From positions 248,001 to 312,000 of the forward strand of contig NZ_JAPNOZ010000011.1 in assembly GCF_029955155.1 (NCBI RefSeq): 64,000 nt of DNA, given 5' to 3'. The position numbers and the translations under genes were made by a program. The notes below the pieces were generated by a model. The model made no database searches, was not told the DNA's origin, and worked only from the letters and a program-made list of their open reading frames with translations. Positions 18,210-27,554 of this stretch are shown piece after piece. Numbering within the stretch: position 1 is the stretch's first letter; each line of letters starts with the position of its first letter. The stretch comes from Psychrobacillus sp. NEAU-3TGS (GTDB taxonomy: Bacteria > Bacillota > Bacilli > Bacillales_A > Planococcaceae).

Positions 18210-20617
18210 TTGTCTGCATCCATAAATTGATAAGGCGTAATACCTTTCATGCCGATTAATGGATCAATCAAATGATAGTTATCGGCAGTTAGAAGAGTTG
18301 TGTATTCTAAAGTCTCTTCTGGCAAGGTATGTTCTGCTTCCTCTACCGGTTCTTCTTCACTGCCAATCAAGCGGTCTTTCAGCGTTGTTAGACGCTGCAA
18401 GTCATCTGTCCGCTCAACCCCATATTTAAAAGTTTGCGGGTCCCCGCATAGTATCAAGAAATTTTTTGCCCTTGTTATTCCTGTGTACAAAAGGTTGCGA
18501 CGGAGCATTTTCATATAAGTTCTCGTTACTGGCATAATAACGGTTTGAAACTCACTACCCTGGGATTTATGCACGGAACAGCAATAGGCTAAAGTAATTT
18601 GGTTCAAGTCATTTTTTTCATACGTCACTTCCGTACCATCAAAAGAAACAACGAGCATTTCTTTTTTTTCAACGGTCTCAGCAGCTTTAAAAATACTCAC
18701 GACTTCCCCCATATCTCCGTTAAAGACATTACTTTCCGGCTGATTGACAAGTTGAAGCACTTTATCACCGATTCGGTAAATTGTTTCACCAAAGATCATT
18801 TCTTTTCGTTTGCCATCAGGATTTGGATTGACCATTTCTTGCATCATTTTATTTAAGGCATCAATACCGGCAGGGCCTCTATACATCGGAGCCAGAACTT
18901 GGATATCGCGGATAGAATGGCCTTTAGATAGAGCACTTTTCAATACTTGCTCTACTACTTTTGGTATTTGTTCCGTCGAAGCCTTGATAAATGATCGATC
19001 TCTTGTTTTATCCAATAGAGTTTGGGGAACCGTACCTTTTTTCATATCATGGGCCAATTCAATGATGGAAGAACCTTCAGATTGGCGATAAATATCTATT
19101 AGTTCAACAGTTGGAATTCGTTTAGAAGCAAGTAAATCTTTTAGCACTTGCCCGGGTCCAACAGGAGGCAATTGATCTTGGTCTCCTACAAAAATCACTT
19201 GGGCATCTTTTGGAATCGCTTTTAACAATTGATGTCCGAGCCATGTGTCTAGCATGGATGTCTCATCAATAATGATGAGCTTGCCTTCAATTTCATTTCC
19301 TTCAGCATCTTCATCTTCTTGCCCTGTAAATCCTAGCAGTCGGTGAATAGTCATGGCAGGTAATCCCGTGGACTCACTCAACCGTTTTGCGGCCCTACCG
19401 GTTGGTGCAGCCAATACAACAGGGAAGGGTTTTTTGTCTTTTGCCCATTCTTTTGGATCGAGTGAAAGACCATGAAGTTCCCCGTACAATTCAACGATTC
19501 CTCGGACTACCGTTGTTTTCCCTGTACCCGGTCCCCCTGTTAATAACGTCATACTAGCATTTAAAGCCGTTTCAATTGCTTTTACTTGAGTAGCAGCATA
19601 TTGAACTCCTAGTCTTTCCTCTATCCCGCCTAAATGCTTTTTCATCTCGGCTAGTGGAAATTTATGATGTGTGTCATTTTCACCAAGCAGCGTTTCAATT
19701 TTAGAAGCAATTCCAACTTCCGAGTAATAAAGAGAAGGAATATAAAAACGATTTACTTCCCCAACAATCCGGTTTTCTTCGGCAAGTTCGATGCAACACT
19801 TGGAAATCGCTTCAAACGGTATCTCTTCTCTTTGAGCGGTTTCTAATAACTTTTTCACTGACTCTAATAACTGCTCCGCATATAAAAAGACATGCCCCTC
19901 ACTTAAAGAAGCGGTTTGCAATAAATGATAAATAGCCGCTTTAATACGGTCTGGGTGATTTCCTTGAATACCTAGTTTGTAGCCAAGCTCATCTGCACGG
20001 ACAAATCCCACACCTTCTACTTCTTCTATTAAACGGTATGGATTTTTCGTTAAAACAGTAATCGTCTCTTCCCGATATGCTTGATATATTTTCATCGCTA
20101 TTTGAGGTCCAAAACCCCATTCGTTTAGCTGGATCATTACTTTTTCTAACCCTAGGTTTTGTTCTAAAACGGATCGTAGTGTTAGTTTTTTCTCTTCAGC
20201 AAGGCGCGGAATCACATCTAACGCTTGTGGATCGTCCAATATTTTATTGATCGCATTTGGCCCGAGTTTTTTCACGATCGTTTCAGCCGTTTTCCGCCCA
20301 ATTCCAGGAAACATATCACTCGATAAATAATGGACAATACCCTGCTCGGTTGCAGGTACTTCTTTTTGAAAGGTCTCTACTTGGAATTGCACACCGTACT
20401 TTGGATGATTTTTGATAAATCCGGTAAATTTATAAGCTTCTTCTAGAACAAGTGAAGGAAAATAACCGGTGACGATTATTTCCTTATCGGTATATGTAGT
20501 ATTAGTGGATTTAATTTTTAATTTGATAATGGAAAATAGGTTTTGAGGGTTATGAAAGATAGAGACGATAGGACGACCCGATATAAACTGTTTCTCATTG
20601 TTCATTTCGTTTGTCAT
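18206..20617 (-). CDS. recD2: ATP-dependent RecD2 DNA helicase (YrrC)
   Basis: 5'-3' superfamily 1B helicase that works without RecBC and helps replication-fork progression and mismatch repair. The 803-residue protein has an N-terminal extension with helix-hairpin-helix-like segments (SSDMFPGIGRKTAETIVKKLG; VEGVGFVRADELG), Walker A TGGPGTGKTT in the middle, Walker B IIDETSM, DQDQLPPVGPGQVL, and the C-terminal motif VHKSQGSEF. These features and length match RecD2. Start ATG follows GGAGGCGATAGT. Confidence 0.95.
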   Translation of the reverse strand: MTNEMNNEKQFISGRPIVSIFHNPQNLFSIIKLKIKSTNTTYTDKEIIVTGYFPSLVLEEAYKFTGFIKNHPKYGVQFQVETFQKEVPATEQGIVHYLSSDMFPGIGRKTAETIVKKLGPNAINKILDDPQALDVIPRLAEEKKLTLRSVLEQNLGLEKVMIQLNEWGFGPQIAMKIYQAYREETITVLTKNPYRLIEEVEGVGFVRADELGYKLGIQGNHPDRIKAAIYHLLQTASLSEGHVFLYAEQLLESVKKLLETAQREEIPFEAISKCCIELAEENRIVGEVNRFYIPSLYYSEVGIASKIETLLGENDTHHKFPLAEMKKHLGGIEERLGVQYAATQVKAIETALNASMTLLTGGPGTGKTTVVRGIVELYGELHGLSLDPKEWAKDKKPFPVVLAAPTGRAAKRLSESTGLPAMTIHRLLGFTGQEDEDAEGNEIEGKLIIIDETSMLDTWLGHQLLKAIPKDAQVIFVGDQDQLPPVGPGQVLKDLLASKRIPTVELIDIYRQSEGSSIIELAHDMKKGTVPQTLLDKTRDRSFIKASTEQIPKVVEQVLKSALSKGHSIRDIQVLAPMYRGPAGIDALNKMMQEMVNPNPDGKRKEMIFGETIYRIGDKVLQLVNQPESNVFNGDMGEVVSIFKAAETVEKKEMLVVSFDGTEVTYEKNDLNQITLAYCCSVHKSQGSEFQTVIMPVTRTYMKMLRRNLLYTGITRAKNFLILCGDPQTFKYGVERTDDLQRLTTLKDRLIGSEEEPVEEAEHTLPEETLEYTTLLTADNYHLIDPLIGMKGITPYQFMDADN

Positions 20618-20647
20618 ACTATCGCCTCCGGTGTTTTAACTGTTCGA

Positions 20648-21304
20648 TTAATTGCGTAATGAAATCATGTCGTACACATAACGTGCTTGATCATAAGTTG
20701 GTTGGATTGTGAATGCTTGTTTCAAATGATGTAGAGCAGCGTCTGTATCTGTAGTAGAAACAGCATATAACACACCTAAATTATAATGTGCATCAGCATT
20801 TTCTGCATCTTGAGTTAAAATCTTCTTAAAAATAGGTTCTGCTTGCTCAAACATTTCCATACTTGCTAATGCTATACCGTAGGAAAGAGCAACTTGAATA
20901 TCATCTGGTGCAAGTTCATAAGCACGTTGTAAATATGGCAAGGAAAGCTTCGTATGTCCTACTTTTTCAAAGCTTTTCCCTAGCATAAAGTATGCATCTG
21001 CTCCTTCAATTCCATTTGCAATAGCTTTTTCATAAAGCTTTGCAGCTTCCTCGAAACGGTCCGCATTATAGTATAAATTTGCTAGACTATAATAGGCAGT
21101 TGCAGCGTGTTTATCCAGTGTAATTGCTTTTTGAAAAAATCGTTCTGCACGATCATTCTCATTCATCGAAGAAAGCAGATTTCCGAAATTTATATAACCA
21201 ATGGCTTCGTTTGGATTTTCTTCGATCGCCTTTGTAAATAATTCTACTGCTTTTTCATAATTTTCTTCTTGTATCGCTTGAATGCCTAATTCATTGTAAT
21301 TCAT
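20648..21304 (-). CDS. yrrB: TPR-repeat protein YrrB
   Basis: Cytosolic protein built almost entirely from tetratricopeptide repeats: about six 34-residue units, e.g. AIEENPNEAIGYINFGNLL, KAITLDKHAATAYYSLANLY and AENADAHYNLGVLY. TPR proteins are protein-protein adaptors; the partner is unknown. It lies 14 bp after mnmA and 30 bp before recD2 in one transcript, the order found in B. subtilis. No catalytic motif is visible. Confidence 0.9.
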   Translation of the reverse strand: MNYNELGIQAIQEENYEKAVELFTKAIEENPNEAIGYINFGNLLSSMNENDRAERFFQKAITLDKHAATAYYSLANLYYNADRFEEAAKLYEKAIANGIEGADAYFMLGKSFEKVGHTKLSLPYLQRAYELAPDDIQVALSYGIALASMEMFEQAEPIFKKILTQDAENADAHYNLGVLYAVSTTDTDAALHHLKQAFTIQPTYDQARYVYDMISLRN

Positions 21305-21318
21305 GTTAAAACCTCCAG

Positions 21319-22437
<1,119 letters not shown>

Positions 22438-22459
22438 TCACTCATTTCAACCATTCAAT

Positions 22460-23590
22460 TTATTGAATAATTTTACTTATTTTATTTGCAGCTTCGATTA
22501 CTTGCTGCTCTGTATTATTTATCCCAAAACTAAAGCGGACAGAGTTACGTAGCTCCGGTGAGTTTTCCCCATACATAGCTACTAAAACATGGGATGGATC
22601 GATAGAACCAGCAGTACATGCAGAACCACTCGACGCATCGATTCCAGCTAAATCAAGTTGTACTAAAAATGTTTCTACATCCGTTTTCGGGATGCTAATA
22701 TTCAATACATGCGGTAACACATTTTCCTGTGGACCGTTTACTGTGAACTGAACACCATTACTTTCGAGTTGCTTTAGGAAGGCTTGTTTCAACTGAACAT
22801 TTCGGGTAATGCTTTCTTGTAAATTTGCTTGCTTTAGTTCAACTGCTTTTGCAAAAGCTACTACCGCCGGAATATTTTCAGTTCCTGCACGTTTTTTTCG
22901 TTCTTGTTGCCCACCATAAAACAAAGGTTTTAATAAGATTCCTTTACGTGCGTATAAAAATCCTATTCCTTTTGGTCCGTTAATCTTATGACTAGACACA
23001 CTTAGCAAATCGATATGTAATGCATGCACATCTATTTCAAAACTACCGTATGCTTGTACTGCATCTGTATGAAAATAAGCAGGATGATCTTTTAATAATT
23101 CCCCAATTGCTTGAATTGGTTGAATCACACCTACCTCATTATTCGCATACATAACAGAAACTAAAATAGTATCCTCTCGCAGCGAATTTTTCAAGTCATT
23201 GATCTCGATGACTCCTTCTTTATTCACTGGTAAATACGTTACTTCAAATCCCTCACGTTCTAGTTGCTCACAAGCATGCAGCACTGCATGATGTTCAATT
23301 TGCGTTGTAATAATATGCTTACCTTCGTTTTTACGAGCGTACGCAGTACCAAATAGAGCGTAGTTATCCGCTTCTGTCCCGCCGCTTGTTACCGTAATTT
23401 CTGTTTCATGAGCACCGATACTAGCTGCAAAAACATTACGTGATTGGTCTAATTTTTTTCGTGCGTTTCTACCTGTTTGGTGAATGCTTGATGCATTTCC
23501 ATATTCTTCGTTTAGTTCTGTTGTAAATGTTTGTATAACTTCCTCCGCCATTGGGGTAGTAGCAGCATGATCTAAATAAATTCTAGTCAT
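22460..23590 (-). CDS. Cysteine desulfurase (YrvO/IscS-like)
   Basis: PLP enzyme that makes a protein persulfide from cysteine; in B. subtilis YrvO passes sulfur directly to MnmA. The 376-residue protein has YLDHAATTPM at the start, the PLP lysine in VSSHKINGPKG (about 200), and the active-site cysteine in SSGSACTAG (about 327) within a longer loop typical of group I enzymes. It lies between cymR and mnmA, 28 bp upstream of mnmA. This context supports a tRNA-thiolation role rather than general iron-sulfur cluster assembly. Confidence 0.95.
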   Translation of the reverse strand: MTRIYLDHAATTPMAEEVIQTFTTELNEEYGNASSIHQTGRNARKKLDQSRNVFAASIGAHETEITVTSGGTEADNYALFGTAYARKNEGKHIITTQIEHHAVLHACEQLEREGFEVTYLPVNKEGVIEINDLKNSLREDTILVSVMYANNEVGVIQPIQAIGELLKDHPAYFHTDAVQAYGSFEIDVHALHIDLLSVSSHKINGPKGIGFLYARKGILLKPLFYGGQQERKKRAGTENIPAVVAFAKAVELKQANLQESITRNVQLKQAFLKQLESNGVQFTVNGPQENVLPHVLNISIPKTDVETFLVQLDLAGIDASSGSACTAGSIDPSHVLVAMYGENSPELRNSVRFSFGINNTEQQVIEAANKISKIIQ

Positions 23591-23602
23591 TTGTAAGACT
23601 CC

Positions 23603-24025
23603 TTAAATATAAAACATGTATCCAGTATCATCTGGGTTATCTTCTGTATATTTTGCCAAATCTTCTATTGTCGTTGTATCAAGTACATTTTTTACTGCGT
23701 CTCGTATACGCATCCATAATTCGCGTTGTGGTGGTTCTTCCTCTTCAATACCTTCTACTATTTGAATCGGTCCTTCCAAAACGCGAATAACATCACCAGC
23801 AGTAATCTCGTTTGGCATACTTGATAGCATATATCCACCGTAAGCACCTCGCACGCTTTTAACAAGTCCTGCATTTCGCAATGGAGAAACGATTTGCTCT
23901 AAATATGCCTCTGATAAATTATACTCTGCTGCAATTTGTCGAAGCGCGATCGGTCCCTCACCATACTGTTTTCCTAAAGCGACCATAATCGTTAATCCAT
24001 ATCGTCCTTTTGTTGAAAATTTCAA
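23603..24025 (-). CDS. cymR: Rrf2-family cysteine metabolism repressor CymR
   Basis: Winged-helix repressor that, with CysK as corepressor in B. subtilis, controls cysteine and sulfur genes. I choose TTG 24025 (GAGGTGG six bases upstream), giving 140 residues starting MKFSTKGRYGLTIMVAL, as in B. subtilis; the upstream ATG 24040 overlaps the Shine-Dalgarno. The helix-turn-helix is IAAEYNLSEAYLEQIVSPL, followed by VRGAYGGYMLS. There is no Cys cluster in the effector region, so it is not an IscR-type iron-sulfur sensor. Confidence 0.93.
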   Translation of the reverse strand: MKFSTKGRYGLTIMVALGKQYGEGPIALRQIAAEYNLSEAYLEQIVSPLRNAGLVKSVRGAYGGYMLSSMPNEITAGDVIRVLEGPIQIVEGIEEEEPPQRELWMRIRDAVKNVLDTTTIEDLAKYTEDNPDDTGYMFYI

Positions 24026-24381
24026 TATATTCCACCTCATTAATTTTATATCAATTACGCCTTGGCGTAATCACATCCAGTTTTTGAATTGTGGCTAACA
24101 GGATGTTGGTCATGCTCCTGCGGTTACTCGTCGCAGAAAGACATTGCAGTCGTTGCGACAGGACGTCGCGAAATGAGACTGCCTTCCTTAACTTCTTTCA
24201 AAATCTGTAACATCCGCCGGAGGCTTTAATTTTTTCAGCAGAAGCGAAACACTTCTGCTGAAAAAGTTAAAAATACTTTCATAAGTATAGCATAACTAAG
24301 GGCTAGAGCGAATTCAAAATGACTTTTCCAAGAAACTTCGCTATAATTAAAGAACAGATGTTTGAACAAGGAGAGATTGTT
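24026..24381. other. Divergent cymR-rarA gap with two hairpin repeats
   Basis: Holds two structured elements and no ORF I can support. The first, 24146-24182, has outer arms GCAGTC/GACTGC and inner arms GCGAC/GTCGC around AGGAC; it shares ACAGGACGTCGCG with the element at 5675-5771. The second, 24231-24265, is a 14-bp perfect stem (TTTTTCAGCAGAAG and complement, 7-base loop) with T runs on both sides. A terminator-like hairpin between two divergent starts is unexpected and fits a dispersed repeat better than a terminator. Confidence 0.5.
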
Positions 24382-25668
24382 TTGAGCAACGAACCTTTAG
24401 CATATCGTATGAGACCACAAACGATTGATGAAATTGCAGGACAGCAGCATGTTATCGGAAAAGATACTGCTTTATATAAAATGATAAAAAATGGTCACGT
24501 CCCTTCTATGCTTTTATATGGAGATCCTGGAGTAGGAAAAACTTCGCTAGCCTTTGCAATTGCAGGAACGACAAAGCTACCTTTGTAGCTCTCAATGCAA
24601 CGAAAGCCGGGAAAAAAGATGTAGAAGAGGTTGTAGCAGATGCACGCATTAGCGGCAAAGTGATTTTATTTTTAGATGAAATTCACAGATTCAACAAATT
24701 GCAACAGGATACCCTTCTTCCACATGTAGAAAATGGATCAATTATTTTGATTGGGGCTACTACCGAAAATCCATTTCATGATGTGAACCCCGCGATCCGC
24801 TCACGCTGTGGGGAAATTAAACAGCTAAAACGGCTTACAACCGAAGATGTGGACAAGCTTTTAGAGCGAGCTTTGCTTGATAATGATAAAGGGTTAGGAA
24901 AAATGGCCATTGCCATTACTGACGAACAACGAAAAAAAAATAGCGGACGCCGCCAATGGAGATGCTAGAAAAGCATTAACTTTATTAGAATCTACTATTT
25001 TTGCAAGCTTTGAAGAAGATGGTGTGACAACAGTTGAAGATAGTATATTGAACAGCTTAGTGGACCGAGTCGGAGTTTTTGGTGATAAGAAAGGATCACA
25101 TTTCTATAATTTACTATCCGCTTTGCAAAAATCAGTCCGAGGAAGCGACACGGATGCAGCGCTATATTATTTAGCTCATTTACTTGAAAACGGAGATTTA
25201 GTTGCAGTTTCTAGAAGGTTACTCGTTATGAGCTACGAAGATATTGGTCTTGCAAATCCTTCCGTTGGGCCACAAGTTCTCGCAGCAATTCAGTCAGCAG
25301 AGAGACTTGGATTACCAGAAGCTCGCATCCCATTAGCAAATGCAGTTGTACTGATGTGTTTATCAGAGAAATCCAATTCAGCGTATTCAGCCCTCGATTC
25401 TGCAATCGCAAGTATTCACGCTGGGAAAACCGGGGAAATACCAAAACATTTAAAGGATACCCATTATGCTGGAGCAGCTGAACTTGGACACGGTGGCTAT
25501 ATATATCCGCATGACCATAAAATCGGCACTTTTGGTGGTTGGGTAAACCAAACATATTTACCAGATAATTTAGTCGGAACCAGATTTTATGAGCCGGTTG
25601 AAGCAGGTGAAGAAAAACGGTTAGCTGCTATCTATAATCGTTTAGAAAAGTTTAAAACAGAAAAATAG
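24382..25668 (+). CDS. rarA: Replication-associated recombination protein RarA, two apparent frameshifts
   Basis: AAA+ ATPase acting at stalled replication forks with RecA and SSB. TTG 24382 is chosen (AAGGAGAG seven bases upstream). Seen in order: Walker [18 protein letters not shown], then a stop at 24586 where CCTTTG should read CCTTTTG (one T missing), then Walker [13 protein letters not shown] and sensor LIGATTENP, then a +1 in the A9 run at 24932-24940 (A8 restores [23 protein letters not shown]), then the C-terminal tetramerisation domain ([27 protein letters not shown]). Repaired length is 428 residues, normal for RarA. Confidence 0.92.
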
Positions 25669-25673
25669 TGATT

Positions 25674-25705
25674 AAACCCAGATTCGTGCTAATCTGGGTT
25701 TTTAA
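25674..25705 (+). terminator. Rho-independent terminator after rarA
   Basis: AAACCCAGATT and AATCTGGGTTT form an 11-bp stem around CGTGCT, followed by a T-rich tail, starting 5 bp after the rarA stop. Confidence 0.9.
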
Positions 25706-25790
25706 TTTGTATTTTTTCTTAGAATATAATTTTGGTTGGATTGAGTGCGTACTCGATGTCAGCGAAGATATTTCAAAGTATCACGGATTC

Positions 25791-25921
25791 TTCCATAAAA
25801 ATGGATATTACAACTAAGTATAGATTTTTTACAACTAAACAGCTCTATATTCCAACTAAAACTCAAATTATTCCAACTAACTGAATTTCTATCAAAAAAA
25901 GCAGCTTACAAGATGCTTTTT
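25791..25921. repeat. CAACTAA 21-bp phased array, copy A, with hairpin
   Basis: CAACTAA starts at 25811, 25832, 25853 and 25874, an exact 21-bp step. The units are A/T-rich and otherwise variable. The array is preceded by TTCCATAAAAATGGATATTA and followed by CTGAATTTCT and a hairpin, AAAAAGCA with TGCTTTTT (25894-25921). The same frame of flanks and hairpin is repeated in copy B, about 177 bp downstream. It lies after the rarA terminator. No coding potential is evident. Function unknown. Confidence 0.75.
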
Positions 25922-25967
25922 ATTATGACTGAATGCACTCTATCTATGACAGGATATGTCATTAAAG

Positions 25968-26079
25968 TTCCATAAAAATGGATATTACAACTAAATATGC
26001 ATTTTTTACAACTAAAGCGATGTTTTTCCAACTAAACAGCACCATTTTCCAACTAAAACTCAAATTATTCCAACTAACT
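25968..26079. repeat. CAACTAA 21-bp phased array, copy B
   Basis: CAACTAA starts at 25988, 26009, 26029, 26050 and 26071 (steps 21, 20, 21, 21). Flanks match copy A: TTCCATAAAAATGGATATTA before and CTGAATTTCT after. Copy A is missing one unit compared with this copy, so units have been gained or lost whole. The array ends 12 bp before the terminator hairpin shared with the small basic gene at 26142. Confidence 0.75.
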
Positions 26080-26090
26080 GAATTTCTCAC

Positions 26091-26132
26091 AAAAAAGCAC
26101 CGCATGAGATGTTTCTCATGCGGTGCTTTTTG
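26091..26132 (-). terminator. Terminator hairpin after the small basic gene
   Basis: A long stem, AAAAAAGCACCGCATGAGA with TCTCATGCGGTGCTTTTT around TGTT, has T runs in both directions and may act on both strands. It lies 9 bp after the stop of the minus-strand gene at 26142-26336. Confidence 0.85.
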
Positions 26133-26141
26133 GATATACGA

Positions 26142-26336
26142 TTACACACCCATTTTACGGCGTGTATTGCTTACTTTTTTCGTCATTTGGCTTTTTGCTT
26201 TTTGGTTAGCCGACTTGCCATTTGCTTGGGCTTTGCCACCACTCGCTTGGTTTTTCTTTTCTTCTAGCTTTTGTTTCACTGCTTCTTGCAAAGACATTTT
26301 CTTTTTAGGTGCTTCTTGATTAGTCGATTCTGTCAT
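26142..26336 (-). CDS. Small basic, low-complexity protein, unrecognised
   Basis: A 64-residue product very rich in Lys, Gln, Ala and Asn, with no hydrophobic core or membrane segment; it looks disordered and could bind nucleic acid, but that is a guess. Blocks: KKKMSLQEAVKQKLEEKK (a possible helix) and SQMTKKVSNTRRKMGV at the C terminus. GAGAGGG seven bases before the ATG and a strong terminator after the stop support a real gene. The upstream neighbour is tcdA, 67 bp away on the same strand. I do not recognise the family. Confidence 0.75.
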   Translation of the reverse strand: MTESTNQEAPKKKMSLQEAVKQKLEEKKNQASGGKAQANGKSANQKAKSQMTKKVSNTRRKMGV

Positions 26337-26403
26337 TATCTATCCCTCTCATTCCTCAATGTATTAACTTTAGTATAAGGGAAAAGGAAAAAACTGCAAC
26401 TAA

Positions 26404-27165
26404 TTACTTTACTCGATTAATGGGAATTTCTTTCGTAATATCATTGATAACCCAGCTAGCGCATATTAGCCCTACTGTAGATGGAACGAAAGCATTGGAA
26501 GATGGTGGCATTTTTGCTTTACGGATTGCCGCATCTGGTTTTCCTACTGTTCCTACAACATCCTCACGAACAACAATTGGACTTTCATCTGAAAACACGA
26601 CTGGAATCCCTTTTGTAATATGATCCTCTTTACGTAATTTCGTACGGATTACTCTTGCAATAGGATCTGTATGCGTTTTGGAAATATCGGCAATTTGGAA
26701 ACGAGTAGGATCTGTTTTGTTAGCTGCTCCCATACTTGAAATTATTTTAATACCACGTTTTAAGCATTCTTTCATCAAATGCACTTTATAAATAATAGTA
26801 TCAGATGCATCAATAACATAATCTATATCCATCGCAAAAAATTGTTCATACGTTTCTTCTGTATAAAACATATGCATATCAATTACTTCACATTCTGGAT
26901 TAATATCAGCAATTCGTTCTTTCATCACAGCTGATTTTGAACGACCGATTGTTGACATATATGCTACTAATTGACGATTAATATTTGTAATATCTACATT
27001 ATCCTTGTCCACTAAAATAATTCGACCGACTCCACTTCTTGCACATGCTTCTGCCGCAAAAGAGCCTACCCCACCGACACCTAAAATAGCGACTGTCGTG
27101 TTTCTGATTAAATCTACGCCTTCTTTTCCTACTGATAATTCATTTCTAGAAAATTGATGTAACAT
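26404..27165 (-). CDS. tcdA: tRNA threonylcarbamoyladenosine dehydratase TcdA (YrvM)
   Basis: E1-like enzyme that cyclises t6A37 of ANN-decoding tRNAs to ct6A with ATP. The 253-residue protein has FSRNELSVGKEG at its start, the nucleotide loop LGVGGVGSFAAEACARSG (about 30-47), DKDNVDITNINRQ with the conserved Arg and Asn-Gln, and the catalytic region near VVFSDESPIV. It lacks the extra Cys-rich zinc domain of ThiF/MoeB E1 enzymes, matching TcdA. It lies downstream of the 6S RNA gene, as in B. subtilis. Confidence 0.94.
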   Translation of the reverse strand: MLHQFSRNELSVGKEGVDLIRNTTVAILGVGGVGSFAAEACARSGVGRIILVDKDNVDITNINRQLVAYMSTIGRSKSAVMKERIADINPECEVIDMHMFYTEETYEQFFAMDIDYVIDASDTIIYKVHLMKECLKRGIKIISSMGAANKTDPTRFQIADISKTHTDPIARVIRTKLRKEDHITKGIPVVFSDESPIVVREDVVGTVGKPDAAIRKAKMPPSSNAFVPSTVGLICASWVINDITKEIPINRVK

Positions 27166-27205
27166 ATAAACACTCCATCTGTATCAAATTAGTTGGTTTT
27201 AACCC

Positions 27206-27446
27206 AACAAAAACCCTCCAGCAACAATTGCTAGAGGGACATTAGTAATCTAGGACGAATCCCAATCGTGCCGACAATATAAAGCGTATCGTTTTGAACC
27301 CGCACTCAGCAGGTGGGTGTCCTCTTTATTAATTTTGACGTCCCTTATATTAGGGCATGTCATTCATAATAAAAGTCAGACTCCCGACGATAGAAATTGT
27401 TCGGTCAAAACTGATTGCATGTTGCGAACACATCAGGATTCGTATT
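27206..27446 (-). ncRNA. ssrS: 6S RNA (6S-1/bsrA type)
   Basis: Sits between aspS and tcdA, where B. subtilis has 6S-1 RNA. The transcript contains TCCTGATGTGTTCGC near its 5' end, as in known 6S RNAs. The closing stem is seen directly: ACGAATCC (27443-27436) pairs with GGATTCGT (27262-27255). A large purine/pyrimidine-mixed central region lies between, and the 3' end has a terminator hairpin, CCCTCTAGCAA/TTGCTGGAGGG, then five Ts. 6S RNA binds the sigma-A holoenzyme and mimics an open promoter. End points are estimated. Confidence 0.85.
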
Positions 27447-27452
27447 ACTTGT

Positions 27453-27481
27453 ATAATAGCATACGATTTATGAAACATCAA
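27453..27481 (-). promoter_or_regulatory. Sigma-A promoter of 6S RNA
   Basis: On the minus strand TTGATG (27481-27476) and TATTAT (27458-27453) are 17 bp apart, placing the start near 27446, right before the 6S closing stem. Confidence 0.7.
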
Positions 27482-27554
27482 TCATTTTATCATGTTATTT
27501 TCTAACTATTCTGAACGATTTGTTTCATGACTTTTTTCATATTTCTAAATGAAA

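Noticed and set aside
24319-25668. Three separate AAA+ genes
   Set aside because: The pieces are consecutive parts of one RarA and join with two single-base corrections.
25811-26077. CRISPR array
   Set aside because: The repeated unit is only 7-9 bases with 12-14 base spacers; no palindromic repeat, leader or cas genes. Period is far below that of CRISPR.
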